Assembly (NCBI GenBank): GCA_031411495.1
Contig: JANOBD010000211.1
Location: 43,941 to 107,940, forward strand
Length of the DNA stretch: 64,000 nt
Origin: JANOBD01 sp031411495
GTDB taxonomy: Bacteria; Planctomycetota; Phycisphaerae; Tepidisphaerales; Tepidisphaeraceae
Reading direction: 5' to 3'
This document shows positions 16,869-26,085 of the stretch, one piece after another. Numbering within the stretch: position 1 is the first letter of the stretch; each line of letters begins with the position of its first letter. The translations under genes were made by a program, and so were the position numbers. The notes beneath the pieces were generated by a model. The model was not told where the DNA came from. It did not search any database and saw only the letters and a list, made by a program, of their open reading frames with translations.

Positions 16869-18055
16869 ACGACAACGGCCTTTCCGTGCTCTTCGTCGAT
16901 GATGAGCCGCACATCCTCGACGGACTTCGTCGCCAACTGCACGTGCACCGCTCGCGTTGGAAAATGCGTTTCGCCATTGACGGCGCGGCCGCGCTGCAAA
17001 TGCTCGAGACCGAGCCCGCGGACGTTGTCGTGTCCGATCTGCGAATGACCGGCATGTCCGGCGGCGAATTGCTCAGGCAGATACACGAGCACTATCCGCA
17101 GATCACGCGGATCATTTTCTCCGGCCAGACCGATTCGGTGGGGCTCTTTCCGAATCTCGGTTCGGTCCATCACTACCTTCAAAAACCGTGCGAGCCAACG
17201 GTACTGTGTCGCGCCATCGAGCGGACCTACGAACTGGGTATGCGACTGCGATCGCCGCGAATGCGATTGGCGGTGAACCGGATCGGGGCCTTGCCGCCCG
17301 GAGGCGAAAACTACCGCGCGCTGCGGGTCGAGCTCGGCCGCGAGCCCGCCGACATCAGCCGGATCGCCACGCTCGTATCGCGCGATCCCGCGCTCACGGT
17401 GAAGGTGCTTCAACTCGTCAGTTCGGCATTCTTCGGCATGCCCAGGCGAATCAACGATCCGCACCTGGCGGTCGTACTGCTGGGCGTGAACATGTTGCAG
17501 GCGATCGTCGTGGCGGGGCAGGTGTTCGATTTCCTCGAGAAGGGCAAACGGCATCGCGACCTGGTCGCGGCGATCTGGAAGAGCAGCATCGTCACCGGCG
17601 AGCTCGCGGCGCGCTATGCACAGGACGCTCATGCCCCGGCGGAGACCCAGCAACTCGCCCGGCTCGCGGGCATGCTTTCACTCATCGGACGCGCGATTCT
17701 GCTTCAGTCCGAGGCATCGAGCTACGAAGAAGTGATCGCGCTGGCCAAGCGGAAACAGCTTTCACTCGCGGCGGCCGAGATGGAAGTCTACGGCGCGACC
17801 TTTGCCGAGGTGGGTGCGTATGCGCTGGGCCTTTGGGGGCTGCCGGACGCCATCGTCGACGCGATCGCGTCGCAAGCCGCGCCGGGGTCGCTTCCGCCGT
17901 CGGCCACGAACGATGCGAGCGGGTTTGTCCATCTCGCCCGCTGGACGCTCGGTGGTCCGCCACGGGCGCTGGATGAAAAACCAAACCTCGACGCCGCCGT
18001 GGCGGCACGGCACAACCTGGGCGCTCTGACGCAACGGGGAAGGGAATGCGCATGA
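16865..18055 (+). CDS. Response regulator with HDOD output domain
   Basis: The 396-residue protein has an N-terminal receiver domain (residues ~6-125): acidic pocket VLFVDDEPHILD, phospho-acceptor VVVSDLRMTGMSGGE and the conserved LQKPC Lys. Residues ~140-340 form an HDOD domain, with LREPADISRIATLVSRDPAL-like RELGREPADISRIA, LTVKVLQLVSSAFFGMPRRI and AAIWKSSIVTGELAARYA in the expected order. HDOD proteins are non-catalytic relatives of HD phosphohydrolases and act as signalling scaffolds. The gene overlaps its neighbours on both sides by ATGA junctions, forming a three-gene unit with the kinase and a second regulator. Confidence 0.88.
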   Translation: MNDNGLSVLFVDDEPHILDGLRRQLHVHRSRWKMRFAIDGAAALQMLETEPADVVVSDLRMTGMSGGELLRQIHEHYPQITRIIFSGQTDSVGLFPNLGSVHHYLQKPCEPTVLCRAIERTYELGMRLRSPRMRLAVNRIGALPPGGENYRALRVELGREPADISRIATLVSRDPALTVKVLQLVSSAFFGMPRRINDPHLAVVLLGVNMLQAIVVAGQVFDFLEKGKRHRDLVAAIWKSSIVTGELAARYAQDAHAPAETQQLARLAGMLSLIGRAILLQSEASSYEEVIALAKRKQLSLAAAEMEVYGATFAEVGAYALGLWGLPDAIVDAIASQAAPGSLPPSATNDASGFVHLARWTLGGPPRALDEKPNLDAAVAARHNLGALTQRGRECA

Positions 18056-19191
18056 GCAGCACGATGCAGCGAATCTTGATGGTCGACGACGACCCGCACG
18101 TCCTTTCCGGTTATCGCCGCACGCTCGGACGCAAGTTCGACATCACCTGTGCGGAGGGTGGGGAGTCGGGACTTCGGGCCATCGAGCTCGGTGAGCCGTT
18201 TGCGGTCATTATCACAGACATGCGCATGCCGCGTATGTCCGGTACTGAGTTCATCACGGCAGCGAGGGAAAAGACCCGCGATGCGGTGTTCCTGATGCTC
18301 ACGGGCAACGGCGACCAGCAGACGGCCGTTGATGCGATCAATACCGGCCACATTTTCCGATTTCTCACCAAGCCGTGCTCACACGAAACGGTGGAAGCCG
18401 CACTGTTGGCCGCCGTTCGTCAGCACGAGATGGTGACCGCGGAGCGCGTGCTGCTGCGCGACACGCTCACCGGGAGTATCCGCCTGATGGTGGATGCGCT
18501 GGAACTGGCCGACCCGCATCTGGGCGCTGCGCAGTCGATCGTAAAACAGGTCGTCTTCGAACTCTGTTCGCATTTCAAGATTCCCTACGACTGGCAGTTC
18601 ATGGTGGCGGGATCGGTAAGCCTGATCGGATTGGTCGGCATTCACCGCGCACGACATCACGCAGTGCCTTCGGAGCGGGCATTGGCGGGCGCGGCGGCTC
18701 TGGGTAGCCAACTGGTGATGAACATTCCGCGGATGGGAAGCGTGTCGACGATCCTTTCGCGCCAGCGTGAACGCGGTCCGCTGCCATCCGATCTGACGAA
18801 CCATTCGCGGGAAAACATCGAGACGATCGCAGCCTGCTTCATTCGCGCCGGTGTCGATCTGGCGTTCGCGTATCGAGCCGGACTCTCCCACGACGCCGCG
18901 ATCCATTCTCTTGCGGCGACCGGCGATTTTGACCCTCGGATCATCGATGCCCTGAATGTCGTCCCTTCATCGCTGAATCCGAACGAACAGGAAATGTGGT
19001 CGACTCACGAGATCAAGCTCTCCGATATCGCGGTCGGAATGGTGTTGAATCACGACCTCACCCGCCCCGACGGCACGCTGCTGCTCTCGAAGGGACAGCC
19101 CGTCTCCGAGTTGGCGGCGTCGCACCTTCGGAGCCTGGGCATTACCGGTGCGATTGCGAATGTCGTGCTGGTTCGTGTACGGGCCGAGTGA
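18052..19191 (+). CDS. Response regulator with degenerate HD-GYP domain
   Basis: The start is placed at ATG 18052, which overlaps the previous stop (ATGA); ATG 18046 is an alternative. The receiver domain (residues ~6-125) has ILMVDDDPHVL, VIITDMRMPRMSGTEF and FLTKPC. The remaining ~250 residues align in order with an HD-GYP domain but the catalytic residues are gone. AADPYTAGHS is replaced by LADPHLGAAQS, the HD of LLHDIGKIGIP by SVSLIGLVGIH, and the HHERWDGTGYP box by SRQRERGPLPSD. The downstream DFDPRIIDALN segment is retained. It therefore should not hydrolyse cyclic di-GMP but could still bind a ligand or a partner. A short C-terminal domain (LRPDGTLLLSKGQPV-like) resembles the tail seen in HD-GYP relatives. 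Confidence 0.82.
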   Translation: MSSTMQRILMVDDDPHVLSGYRRTLGRKFDITCAEGGESGLRAIELGEPFAVIITDMRMPRMSGTEFITAAREKTRDAVFLMLTGNGDQQTAVDAINTGHIFRFLTKPCSHETVEAALLAAVRQHEMVTAERVLLRDTLTGSIRLMVDALELADPHLGAAQSIVKQVVFELCSHFKIPYDWQFMVAGSVSLIGLVGIHRARHHAVPSERALAGAAALGSQLVMNIPRMGSVSTILSRQRERGPLPSDLTNHSRENIETIAACFIRAGVDLAFAYRAGLSHDAAIHSLAATGDFDPRIIDALNVVPSSLNPNEQEMWSTHEIKLSDIAVGMVLNHDLTRPDGTLLLSKGQPVSELAASHLRSLGITGAIANVVLVRVRAE

Positions 19192-19212
19192 TGGGCGCTT
19201 CGGGAAAGGAGT

Positions 19213-20465
19213 TCAGTGCTTCGCACTTGGCGCGGCAGGGGTGTCGCCGCGATCGGTTCGCTTCCACTCCTTCTCGCTCTTGGAAAAGAACGCGAAGTAC
19301 ATGGGAATCTTCCGGACCACGTAGCCAGGAACTGCAAAGAGAGGACGGATATCCCAACCGCGGGCACTGAATCGCATCCAGGCCACGAGCAAGAGGACGA
19401 TGAGCGCTGCCGTGCCGCTGACCAGAGCGATTGCGGGTGCGATCGACGTGTGGAAGACCCAGCCGATCACGAAGACGATCGCCGCGGCGAGCAGCATGAT
19501 CAACACCTGAAACGAGAGCGGAGGGACGAACAGATCGGCCGCCAGCATCGCCGCACGCGGGCGAAGCTTCAGCAGGCCGATGATAAAGGTCTTGGGCACA
19601 TGCGTCAGGATCGTTCGAAGGTGTCCATGCTCCCACCGGCGGCGCTGCGTGGAGGCGGCGGTCGGCGCCTTCGGCAGCGTTCCGTCGATCGCGGCTTCCG
19701 TGCAAAGCAACGGGGCCCGACCGGCCGCAGCTAAATCCAGACCAGCGCCATGTCTTCGACGATGTTTCCAGTGGCGAGAGGGGCCGTCGAGATGAGTTCC
19801 CACGGGAACGCCATCCCCGCTCCAAACAGCGAACTCGGTCCGCCGAGCCGTGCAAGACCCAGCGGCCGAACCTGGTTGCGGACGACGAACGCCAAGTGTG
19901 AAACGAGATCGTGACCGTCGGCGGCGGGCGCTTCGCGGAGGATGTAGACGCCTTGGGCTGGAACTCCCGTAGCCATTGCCTGGCGGGCGAGCATTTCCAA
20001 GGCGTCGGGCCGAAGGGTGACGTCGGCGTCGAGCAGGACCACCACCGGTGGCGGATCTGACGCCAGCGCCTGGACGCCGAAGTCCAGTGCATACCCCTTG
20101 CCGCGGCGGGCGTCGTCACTCCGCTCCACGACTTCGGCACCGGCGCTACGTGAGAGCGCAGCGGTTTCGTCGGTGCAGTTATCTGCCACAACGAGCAAGC
20201 GGTCGCCGGGCGCCATTTGAGGGCCGACGCTGGCAAGCGTGGCCGCGATGACACTCGCCTCATTGTGTGCGGGAATCAGCACGCCGATGCGCGGGCGCGG
20301 CGTGCTTCGATCAAAACTCATTTGTCGACGAGGCAACAGTGAAGCAAGGATCTCGATGCAGACAATCCACACCGGGATCAGCAGAATCGTCGCGACGATC
20401 CAGAGAATGAGATTGGCAAGGGTCAAGCCCGAGATGGATAGACTCCCGCAGGTCTGAAAACGCAA
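19213..20465 (-). pseudogene. Family 2 glycosyltransferase, interrupted by a frameshift
   Basis: Two adjacent frames together encode one GT2 membrane glycosyltransferase. The upstream part (20465-19731) has a hydrophobic N-terminus (ANLILWIVATILLIPVWI), IGVLIPAHNEASVI, VVADNCTDET, the DxD-type motif VVLLDADVTL and the acid-containing GNIVEDMAL. It then runs into TAG at 19731-19733. The downstream part, in another frame, continues directly with LDLAAAGRAPLLCTEAAI, the family's QRRRWEHG motif and three C-terminal membrane helices. A missing single G near 19741 would restore GLDLAAAGR. The first start is unclear (TTG 20465 or a later TTG). Either the gene is inactive or the assembly has a one-base error. 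Confidence 0.82.
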
Positions 20466-20579
20466 ACGACGAAAGTGACGCTCACCGGCACACTCGGCTC
20501 ACTCTTGAAACTGCACCGACCCCTCGCCGCGACATCGCTTTCGTCCGCACGACGGGCAGGCCGCGTTGTAACGATAAGC

Positions 20580-21770
20580 CTAGCGTTCTGCGAGGATTGA
20601 AGCCAGCTTTGACACCTCGATTTGAATGTCATGACGCTCTCGGACGCGCGTACGTCCGACAACTCCCATCGCCGCCAGCTCCGCGGTGGGACGTGACAAT
20701 GCGTCTGCCAGTGCCTCCGCAAGCCGCTTTGGCGAACCGGCGGGCACAATCCAGCCGCAGCTGGAGTCAACCAGTTCCGGTATTCCGGCAATCTGTGTCG
20801 TAACCACTGGCCGTGCCAAGGCGAAGGCCTCCATCAACGCAACCGGCAAACCCTCGGCCAAGGACGGCTGGGCGATAATCCGCGCCGCCTGCATTTCGCG
20901 GCGAACCTCCTCGGCGCTGCGTGCACCCAGCAGTACCACACGATCCTGCAAATCATATTTGTGGACCGCCGCCTCGATCATCCCGCGCATCTCGCCTTCG
21001 CCGATGAGCCGAACTTCGATCCGGATGCCGCGTCCCTTCAGCAGGGCAGCGGCTTCGACCAGTGTGAGTTGCGCTTTCTGCTCCACGAGCCTGCCCACAC
21101 AGACCACGACCGGTTGATCGCTGGGGGGCGTCGGGTCCTGATGGAGGAATTGCGCGTCGAGACCGCAATGAACGATTCGCAACTTGTGCCAATCGGACGG
21201 ATCGGTCCAGCGCATCAACTGCCCGCGGCCGAACTCGCTGATGGCAATGACATCCCTCGCATGCGCCGCCTTGGCACGAAGCCCGAGCCCCGGAGCGCGG
21301 TCGAACTCCTCGGGCCCGTGAACCGTGAAGCTGAACGGTTTGTTCGCGAGGATGCTCGCGAGCATTGCCACCGCGGCCGAGTTCGTTCCGAAGTGGGCGT
21401 GAAGGTGCTCAACATCCGTTTCGGCCAGCCACTTTGCCAACACGCAGGCTTCGGCCAGGCAGATCAATTGGCGGAGCAGGCCGCGGTCGGATCTGCGACC
21501 TTCCGTGACCGTCAACTTCAATGCCCGGAAAAATCCCGGTCGAAATGCGGCTGCGAGCACGGCGAGCAGAATTGCGACAGGCCCGCGCGAGAGGATCGCC
21601 CGGGTTTTTTCCCGTTCGGCCCGATCGGTCGGATCGGGCAGGTTTCCGTCGAAGCGCCGGATCGTGAAGCGCTCGACGGTGTTCCCCAAGGCTTCAAGCC
21701 CGAGAATCTCCCGGCGGATGAAGCTCTGGCTGGGCTGGGGATATTGATTGATCAGGTAAGCGATCTTCAA
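20580..21770 (-). CDS. GT4-family (GT-B fold) glycosyltransferase
   Basis: The 396-residue protein starts at TTG 21770 (MKIAYLINQYPQPSQSFIRR), a typical first strand of colanic-acid-type GT4 enzymes. The N-terminal domain contains HLHAHFGTNSAAVAMLAS and FTVHGPEEFDR. The nucleotide-sugar-binding C-terminal domain contains VVCVGRLVEQKAQLTLVEAA, RLIGEGEMRGMIEAAV, VVLLGARSAEEVRREM and the E-x7-E motif AEGLPVALMEAFALARPVV. It probably adds a sugar from a nucleotide donor during exopolysaccharide or surface glycan assembly. It lies ~115 bp upstream of the frameshifted GT2 gene on the same strand, suggesting a shared glycan pathway. Confidence 0.9.
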   Translation of the reverse strand: MKIAYLINQYPQPSQSFIRREILGLEALGNTVERFTIRRFDGNLPDPTDRAEREKTRAILSRGPVAILLAVLAAAFRPGFFRALKLTVTEGRRSDRGLLRQLICLAEACVLAKWLAETDVEHLHAHFGTNSAAVAMLASILANKPFSFTVHGPEEFDRAPGLGLRAKAAHARDVIAISEFGRGQLMRWTDPSDWHKLRIVHCGLDAQFLHQDPTPPSDQPVVVCVGRLVEQKAQLTLVEAAALLKGRGIRIEVRLIGEGEMRGMIEAAVHKYDLQDRVVLLGARSAEEVRREMQAARIIAQPSLAEGLPVALMEAFALARPVVTTQIAGIPELVDSSCGWIVPAGSPKRLAEALADALSRPTAELAAMGVVGRTRVRERHDIQIEVSKLASILAER

Positions 21771-21833
21771 GGGGCGCAGTTCTCCAACGCTGGATATCGG
21801 TCCGTGCGGGGTCGGGCATGAATCGAGAATCGC

Positions 21834-23711
21834 TCAAAAGCCGGTTCGCTTGAACTGCTTCTCCAGATCGCGAAGCGAAAGCTTGAGCGTCGTCGGCCGG
21901 CCGTGTGGACAGTTGCTGGCGCGGTCGACCAGGTTCCGACGCTGCAGCAGCATGCGGATTTCTTCCGGCGTCAGCGGATCGCCGGCCTTGACCGCGGCCT
22001 TGCAGCTCATCATGTCGAGCGTGTCGTGCAGGAGCGTTTCGTGGTCAAGCCGAGCGGATTCGGTCTCGGCTTTCTCGAGCACATCCTTCACGAATGCGGC
22101 CGGATCGAGCTTCTCGAGAAAACTCGGGAACGCGTGAACCGCCACCGCATCGGGACCGATCGCCGCTGCCTCGATACCGAGCTGCGCGAAAATCGGCGCG
22201 AGCATCTCCAGCGCGTCGATCTGCTGCGGCGAAGCGCTCACGACCAGGGGAATCAGCAGTCGCTGCGACTCGAGAGGTCCGCGCGAAACCCTCGCCAGCA
22301 GATCCTCGAACATGATCCGCTCGTGCAGCGCATGCTGGTCGATGATCACCAGGCCGTCATCACTTTCGGCCACCAGGTAACTGTTGTGCAGCTGGATGGC
22401 GCTGGTCGCGTTTTGTGCGACGAGGACCTGCCCTGTCTGCGGCACCGATGTCGAACCCGCTTCGCGGGGATCGGAATCGTATGAAGTCGCTGCACCCGGT
22501 GGATCGTGCGGCGGCCCACCCGTTGAACCCGCTACGGGCACGTCCGGCAGATAGTGTCCGCCCGCGATCGGCCCGCTGGAGTGAGAGGTCGGCGTGCCGA
22601 CGTCCGCGCGGAAAAAACTCGCGAGCTGCTCACGCATCGAGGTTCGCGCAACGGGTTCGACATTGCCAAACGATGCCTGCGGTTTTGCGCGGGGGACCAG
22701 GTCATTCCCGAGCAGGAGCGATCGGACCGAGGAGAGAACAAGTCCGTGCACGCGCGATGAATCTCGGAATCGGACTTCGCTCTTGGTGGGATGGACATTC
22801 ACATCCACCAGCTCCGGCGAAAGCTCGATCATCAAGACCGCTGCGGGATTCCGCCCGGGCTCGCACAGGCCGCGAAACGCTTCCTTAAGGGCGTGGCCTA
22901 TGAACTTGTCGCGCACGCATCGGCCGTTGACGAAGAGGTACTGGTTCTTGAGGTGAGGCATCGCCAGTTCCGGCAGGCCGATGATGCCGCGGAGGCAGAT
23001 GCCGTCGGATTCGACGTCGAGATCGAGCTTGGATTGCGCGTACTCGGCGGGCCATGCTTCGAGCCAGCGGAGCACGGGCGCGGTGGCCGGCAGATCGAGC
23101 GAGACGCGTCCGCCGCTGAGCAGTTTGAAACTCACGTCCGGCCGGGCGATCGCGATCTTCAGGATCGCATCGGCGATGTGCCCACTCTCGGTTCCTGAAG
23201 CCTTGAGGAACTTTCGCCGGGCAGGCACGTTGTAGAACAGGTCGCGGATTTCGACACTCGTGCCGACGTTGGCACCGATCGCTTTCACCGGCGACATCTC
23301 GCCGCCGCGGTTGGTGATTTCGCAGCCTCCATCCGAGTCCGGCGTCCGCGAGACGATCCGCGCGAAGCTCACCGAGCCGATCGACGCCAGCGCCTCGCCG
23401 CGAAATCCCATCGTCTTGATCGCGAAGAGGTCGGCATCATCGGTGAGCTTGCTGGTGGCGTGGGAGGCGAAGGCGAGCGGGAGATCCTCCGCGGGGATGC
23501 CGTTCCCGTTGTCGAGGATGCGGATCAGCGCCTTGCCGCCGTCGTCAATCTCGACGGTGATCGCGGTTGCGCCAGCATCGAGCGAGTTTTCGACGCACTC
23601 CTTGACCACGGAGGCCGGGCGTTCGATCACCTCGCCGGCGGCGATGCGATTGACGAGGTTCGGCGGAAGCTGGTGGATCCGCGGGCGAGACGTTTCGGCG
23701 ACTCCGTTCAT
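21834..23711 (-). CDS. mutL: DNA mismatch repair protein MutL
   Basis: The 625-residue protein starts at ATG 23711 with AAGGA upstream; an in-frame GTG at 23717 is possible. The N-terminal GHKL ATPase is complete: LPPNLVNRIAAGEVIERPAS, VKECVENSLDAGAT, LDNGNGI, FASHATSKL, TMGFRGEALASIGSV. The C-terminal domain carries the endonuclease motif DQHALHERIMFEDLL, which fits DQHA-x2-E-x4-E, plus ACKAAVKAGDPLT, NCPHGRPT and the final FKRTGF. It should therefore be a nicking MutL of the kind found in bacteria lacking MutH, unlike the E. coli protein. A ~100-residue Pro/Ser/Gly-rich linker joins the domains. No mutS is in the window. Confidence 0.96.
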   Translation of the reverse strand: MNGVAETSRPRIHQLPPNLVNRIAAGEVIERPASVVKECVENSLDAGATAITVEIDDGGKALIRILDNGNGIPAEDLPLAFASHATSKLTDDADLFAIKTMGFRGEALASIGSVSFARIVSRTPDSDGGCEITNRGGEMSPVKAIGANVGTSVEIRDLFYNVPARRKFLKASGTESGHIADAILKIAIARPDVSFKLLSGGRVSLDLPATAPVLRWLEAWPAEYAQSKLDLDVESDGICLRGIIGLPELAMPHLKNQYLFVNGRCVRDKFIGHALKEAFRGLCEPGRNPAAVLMIELSPELVDVNVHPTKSEVRFRDSSRVHGLVLSSVRSLLLGNDLVPRAKPQASFGNVEPVARTSMREQLASFFRADVGTPTSHSSGPIAGGHYLPDVPVAGSTGGPPHDPPGAATSYDSDPREAGSTSVPQTGQVLVAQNATSAIQLHNSYLVAESDDGLVIIDQHALHERIMFEDLLARVSRGPLESQRLLIPLVVSASPQQIDALEMLAPIFAQLGIEAAAIGPDAVAVHAFPSFLEKLDPAAFVKDVLEKAETESARLDHETLLHDTLDMMSCKAAVKAGDPLTPEEIRMLLQRRNLVDRASNCPHGRPTTLKLSLRDLEKQFKRTGF

Positions 23712-23804
23712 CAACACATCCTTTTAGCCTCGGTCGGTCGTCGATGCACGTCACCTGGCCGCCATCGGCAGGCTTTCCACGCACCGAAACTGCATTCCAG
23801 GGCC

Positions 23805-25049
23805 TCAACCGGCGCTTACCGACGACGGCTTGGAGAGCCGTTCCAGCGCGTTATGGATCGCAAGCAACATCGCCGTGCCGATCATCAGAGACGCCGGCAG
23901 GATTTCAATTCCCCATCGCCGCGCGAGCCAGCCGATCGTTCCGGGAATGACTGCAATCCCCAATGCGCACGCCGAAACCTGCATACCGACGGCATGAGCC
24001 GCGAAACGCGTGCCCACACGGGCGGGCGTGAGCGCGATCAGCGTTGGAAAGAGGGGCGCGAGCATGAGCCCAAGGAGCACGGCACCCGCGAACGTGGCGG
24101 GTAACGGGAACGAACCGTGCATCAGCACAGCGCCGCCGATCGCGCCGATCAGTCCGATGCGGAGAACTGCTTCGGCACGCAGGTGATGCGCGACCTGGCC
24201 GAAGATCATCCGTCCGCCGGTAATCGACGCCCAGTAGAGCCCGACGGTCGCGCCGGCGGCGGCGATCGCGATTCCTCGCGATTCCGTCAGCAGCGTGTAG
24301 AGCCACGTGCCCGCCGAAGATTCGACGCCGCCGTACAGAAAGTAGAACAGAACTTGCCCGAGCACGATGGGCTGCGAGAGCGCCTGGCTCAAGGTCGCGG
24401 ACTCGGCATGGGATTCATTTGCTGCAGGCACGTCGAGTTGCCATGCATTTCGAAATCGGAAGAAGACGAGCGTGAGCACGAAAATCGTTCCAGCCACGAT
24501 CGCGTATCCGAGCGAGTACGTGTGATGCGCCGCCAGCACGGCCGTCATGATCAACGGGCCGCAACTCGCGCCGATTCCCCAGCAGCCGTGCATCCAGTTG
24601 AGCACGCGCGAGGAGAACGCGGTGGCGGCGAAGGTGTTCACGCCGGCGTCGATCGCGCCGGCGCCAAGCCCGCCAAGCACCGCCGCAAGCATCAAAGCGG
24701 GCCAGAAGGGAGAAAACGCGTAAATCGAGAGCGAAACGGTGACGATCGCGCAGCTTGCCGCCAGCAATCTGCCGACGCCGAGTCGGGTCACGATCGCACC
24801 CGCGAAAAAGGAAGACAGCAGATAGCCGCAGGTGCCGCTGATCAGGATGAAGCCGATGTGACTGATCGGAAGTCCGAACCGAGCTCGGATCGAAGGCCAG
24901 GTGACGCCCATCAACGTGTCGGGCAACCCGAGACTGATGAACGCGAGGAAGGCAAGCAGAATGAGACGGTGCGGTGTGCGCGGACGCAGGCTCTCGGTCG
25001 ATGCCGATGGGTTCACGTTGTCTGATCGGTGGTTGGTTTCCTTCGACAC
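23805..25049 (-). CDS. Major facilitator superfamily transporter
   Basis: The 414-residue protein starts at GTG 25049, 7 nt after the stop of the LAB_N gene on the same strand. It has about 12 hydrophobic helices, with the first beginning at HRLILLAFLAFISLGLPDTL. The loop between helices 2 and 3 shows the shortened MFS motif AGAIVTRLGVGRLLAAS, and helix 4 to 5 has GGLGAGAIDAGVNTFAA, which resembles the FucP/YbjJ-like branch. The two halves are joined by a hydrophilic segment (QLDVPAANESHAESATLS). The substrate is unknown; sugars and small organic molecules are usual for this branch. Confidence 0.85.
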   Translation of the reverse strand: MSKETNHRSDNVNPSASTESLRPRTPHRLILLAFLAFISLGLPDTLMGVTWPSIRARFGLPISHIGFILISGTCGYLLSSFFAGAIVTRLGVGRLLAASCAIVTVSLSIYAFSPFWPALMLAAVLGGLGAGAIDAGVNTFAATAFSSRVLNWMHGCWGIGASCGPLIMTAVLAAHHTYSLGYAIVAGTIFVLTLVFFRFRNAWQLDVPAANESHAESATLSQALSQPIVLGQVLFYFLYGGVESSAGTWLYTLLTESRGIAIAAAGATVGLYWASITGGRMIFGQVAHHLRAEAVLRIGLIGAIGGAVLMHGSFPLPATFAGAVLLGLMLAPLFPTLIALTPARVGTRFAAHAVGMQVSACALGIAVIPGTIGWLARRWGIEILPASLMIGTAMLLAIHNALERLSKPSSVSAG

Positions 25050-25056
25050 GGGCGGA

Positions 25057-25668
25057 TCAGGTCGCTTCCTTCGCCTCGGCGGACATGATCGCGTCCGAAT
25101 GCGGCAACTGCGGACGGTAGATCATCCAGAGGTTGCGCACGTAAATGAACCACCCGAACGACTGCCCGAGCAGGCCGATCGGATCGCGCCGCCACAAAAA
25201 GTAGACCATCAGCATCGTCGAACCGGCCAGGCTCATCCACCAGAAGATCGGTGGCACGACGCTCTTCTTGCTTTTCTCCGAGACGATCCACTGGACGATC
25301 ATCCGGCCGGTGAAGAGCACCTGGCCCAGAAGGCCGAGTCCGACCCAGACATAGCCGATGGGGCTGGAGACGTTGAGGACGGTCTGGCCCCACGACCGCT
25401 CGTGTCGACCGCGCATGACGCGGTCGGCGATTTCGTCGGCCGAGAGGTCGAGTTTCTGGCCGTCGTGCTGCTGGGTGATGACGTAACGGTATTCGCCGGC
25501 ATCGTTGCGGTAGAGGATGGCTTTGTCGCGCGCGTCGGGCAGCTGAACCGTCACCTCGACGCCGCCGGGTCGATCGATCTTCTGCGTCTCGGTGAGGGAT
25601 GCGTACACCCAATAGCCCATGGCGACGAGCAGAGCGATTTCGAGGAAGAGGAGGGCGGGGCGTTTCAT
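25057..25668 (-). CDS. LAB_N-domain membrane protein (lipid-A-disaccharide synthase N-terminal-like)
   Basis: The 203-residue protein starts at ATG 25668. Residues ~5-25 form a signal anchor (ALLFLEIALLVAMGYWVYA), followed by a ~75-residue soluble part. Residues ~105-190 contain the LAB_N membrane domain: GLLGQVLFTGRMIVQWIVSE, SVVPPIFWWMSLAGSTMLM, RRDPIGLLGQSFGWFIYVRN. This domain is fused to LpxB in some bacteria but occurs alone elsewhere, where its role is not settled; a part in lipid or glycan handling at the membrane is plausible. It is followed after 7 nt by the MFS gene. Its first 19 codons and the repeat just upstream are duplicated ~800 bp away (26406-26514). Confidence 0.85.
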   Translation of the reverse strand: MKRPALLFLEIALLVAMGYWVYASLTETQKIDRPGGVEVTVQLPDARDKAILYRNDAGEYRYVITQQHDGQKLDLSADEIADRVMRGRHERSWGQTVLNVSSPIGYVWVGLGLLGQVLFTGRMIVQWIVSEKSKKSVVPPIFWWMSLAGSTMLMVYFLWRRDPIGLLGQSFGWFIYVRNLWMIYRPQLPHSDAIMSAEAKEAT

Positions 25669-25718
25669 GAGAAGCCGGAGGTTTTAGCCGCGGATGAACG
25701 CGGATGCACGCGGATGAC
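25611..25718. repeat. Duplicated segment, copy A (LAB_N start region plus GCGGATG repeat)
   Basis: Copy A covers the first ~19 codons of the LAB_N gene, its upstream bases and a GCGGATG-type repeat. Copy B is at 26406-26514 in the same orientation. A hand alignment of the 58-bp coding part gives 50 identities; the repeat part is also closely similar. The DUF433/DUF5615 pair lies between the copies. Confidence 0.85.
25687..25718 (+). repeat. GCGGATG-type repeat, copy 1
   Basis: A ~32-bp repeat made of three ~10-bp units of the form cgNggatgNa. It sits just upstream of the LAB_N start. Related copies are at 26483-26514, 27098-27129 (inverted), 60058-60089 and 60138-60169 (inverted). Confidence 0.85.
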
Positions 25719-25728
25719 CAGACCGCAT

Positions 25729-26085
25729 CTATATCAGTAATTCACGAACGCGGATCTTCCGGGGAGTTGCCACGACAAAGTGGCCAGCAAGCAGATCCTT
25801 CACTTCAATCCAGATAGGCGCGAAGTGCGAAACCACAGTCGCCGACTTTGCCTCCGGGAATCGAAGGAGAAGAATCCCGGCGACGTTGCGACGCTCGCGA
25901 AACACCAACTCGCCGAAGTCAAGGTCGAAGGTGATGACGATCCGGTTGTCTAACTCCGCCAGCTCGAGCACCTGCGAATCGGTGATGGACGGCGAGAGTT
26001 CTCGAACCCACAGACAGTCTTGGCCGTCCCCTCGGAGCCATTGCACCAGCGCGAGATCGATGTTCTCGTCGCACAGGATCTTCAT
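25729..26085 (-). CDS. DUF5615 PIN-like toxin-type protein
   Basis: The 118-residue protein starts at ATG 26085, overlapping the DUF433 stop by four bases (ATGA). It shows the DUF5615 / Mut7-C PIN-like pattern: N-terminal KILCDENIDLALVQWLR with the acidic DEN, and VITFDLDFGELVF with a second acidic cluster. PIN-like proteins use such acidic residues to bind a metal and cut RNA. In many genomes this family follows a DUF433 protein and is considered the toxin of a toxin-antitoxin-like pair. Activity here has not been shown by anything in the sequence beyond the motifs and the coupling. Confidence 0.85.
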   Translation of the reverse strand: MKILCDENIDLALVQWLRGDGQDCLWVRELSPSITDSQVLELAELDNRIVITFDLDFGELVFRERRNVAGILLLRFPEAKSATVVSHFAPIWIEVKDLLAGHFVVATPRKIRVRELLI

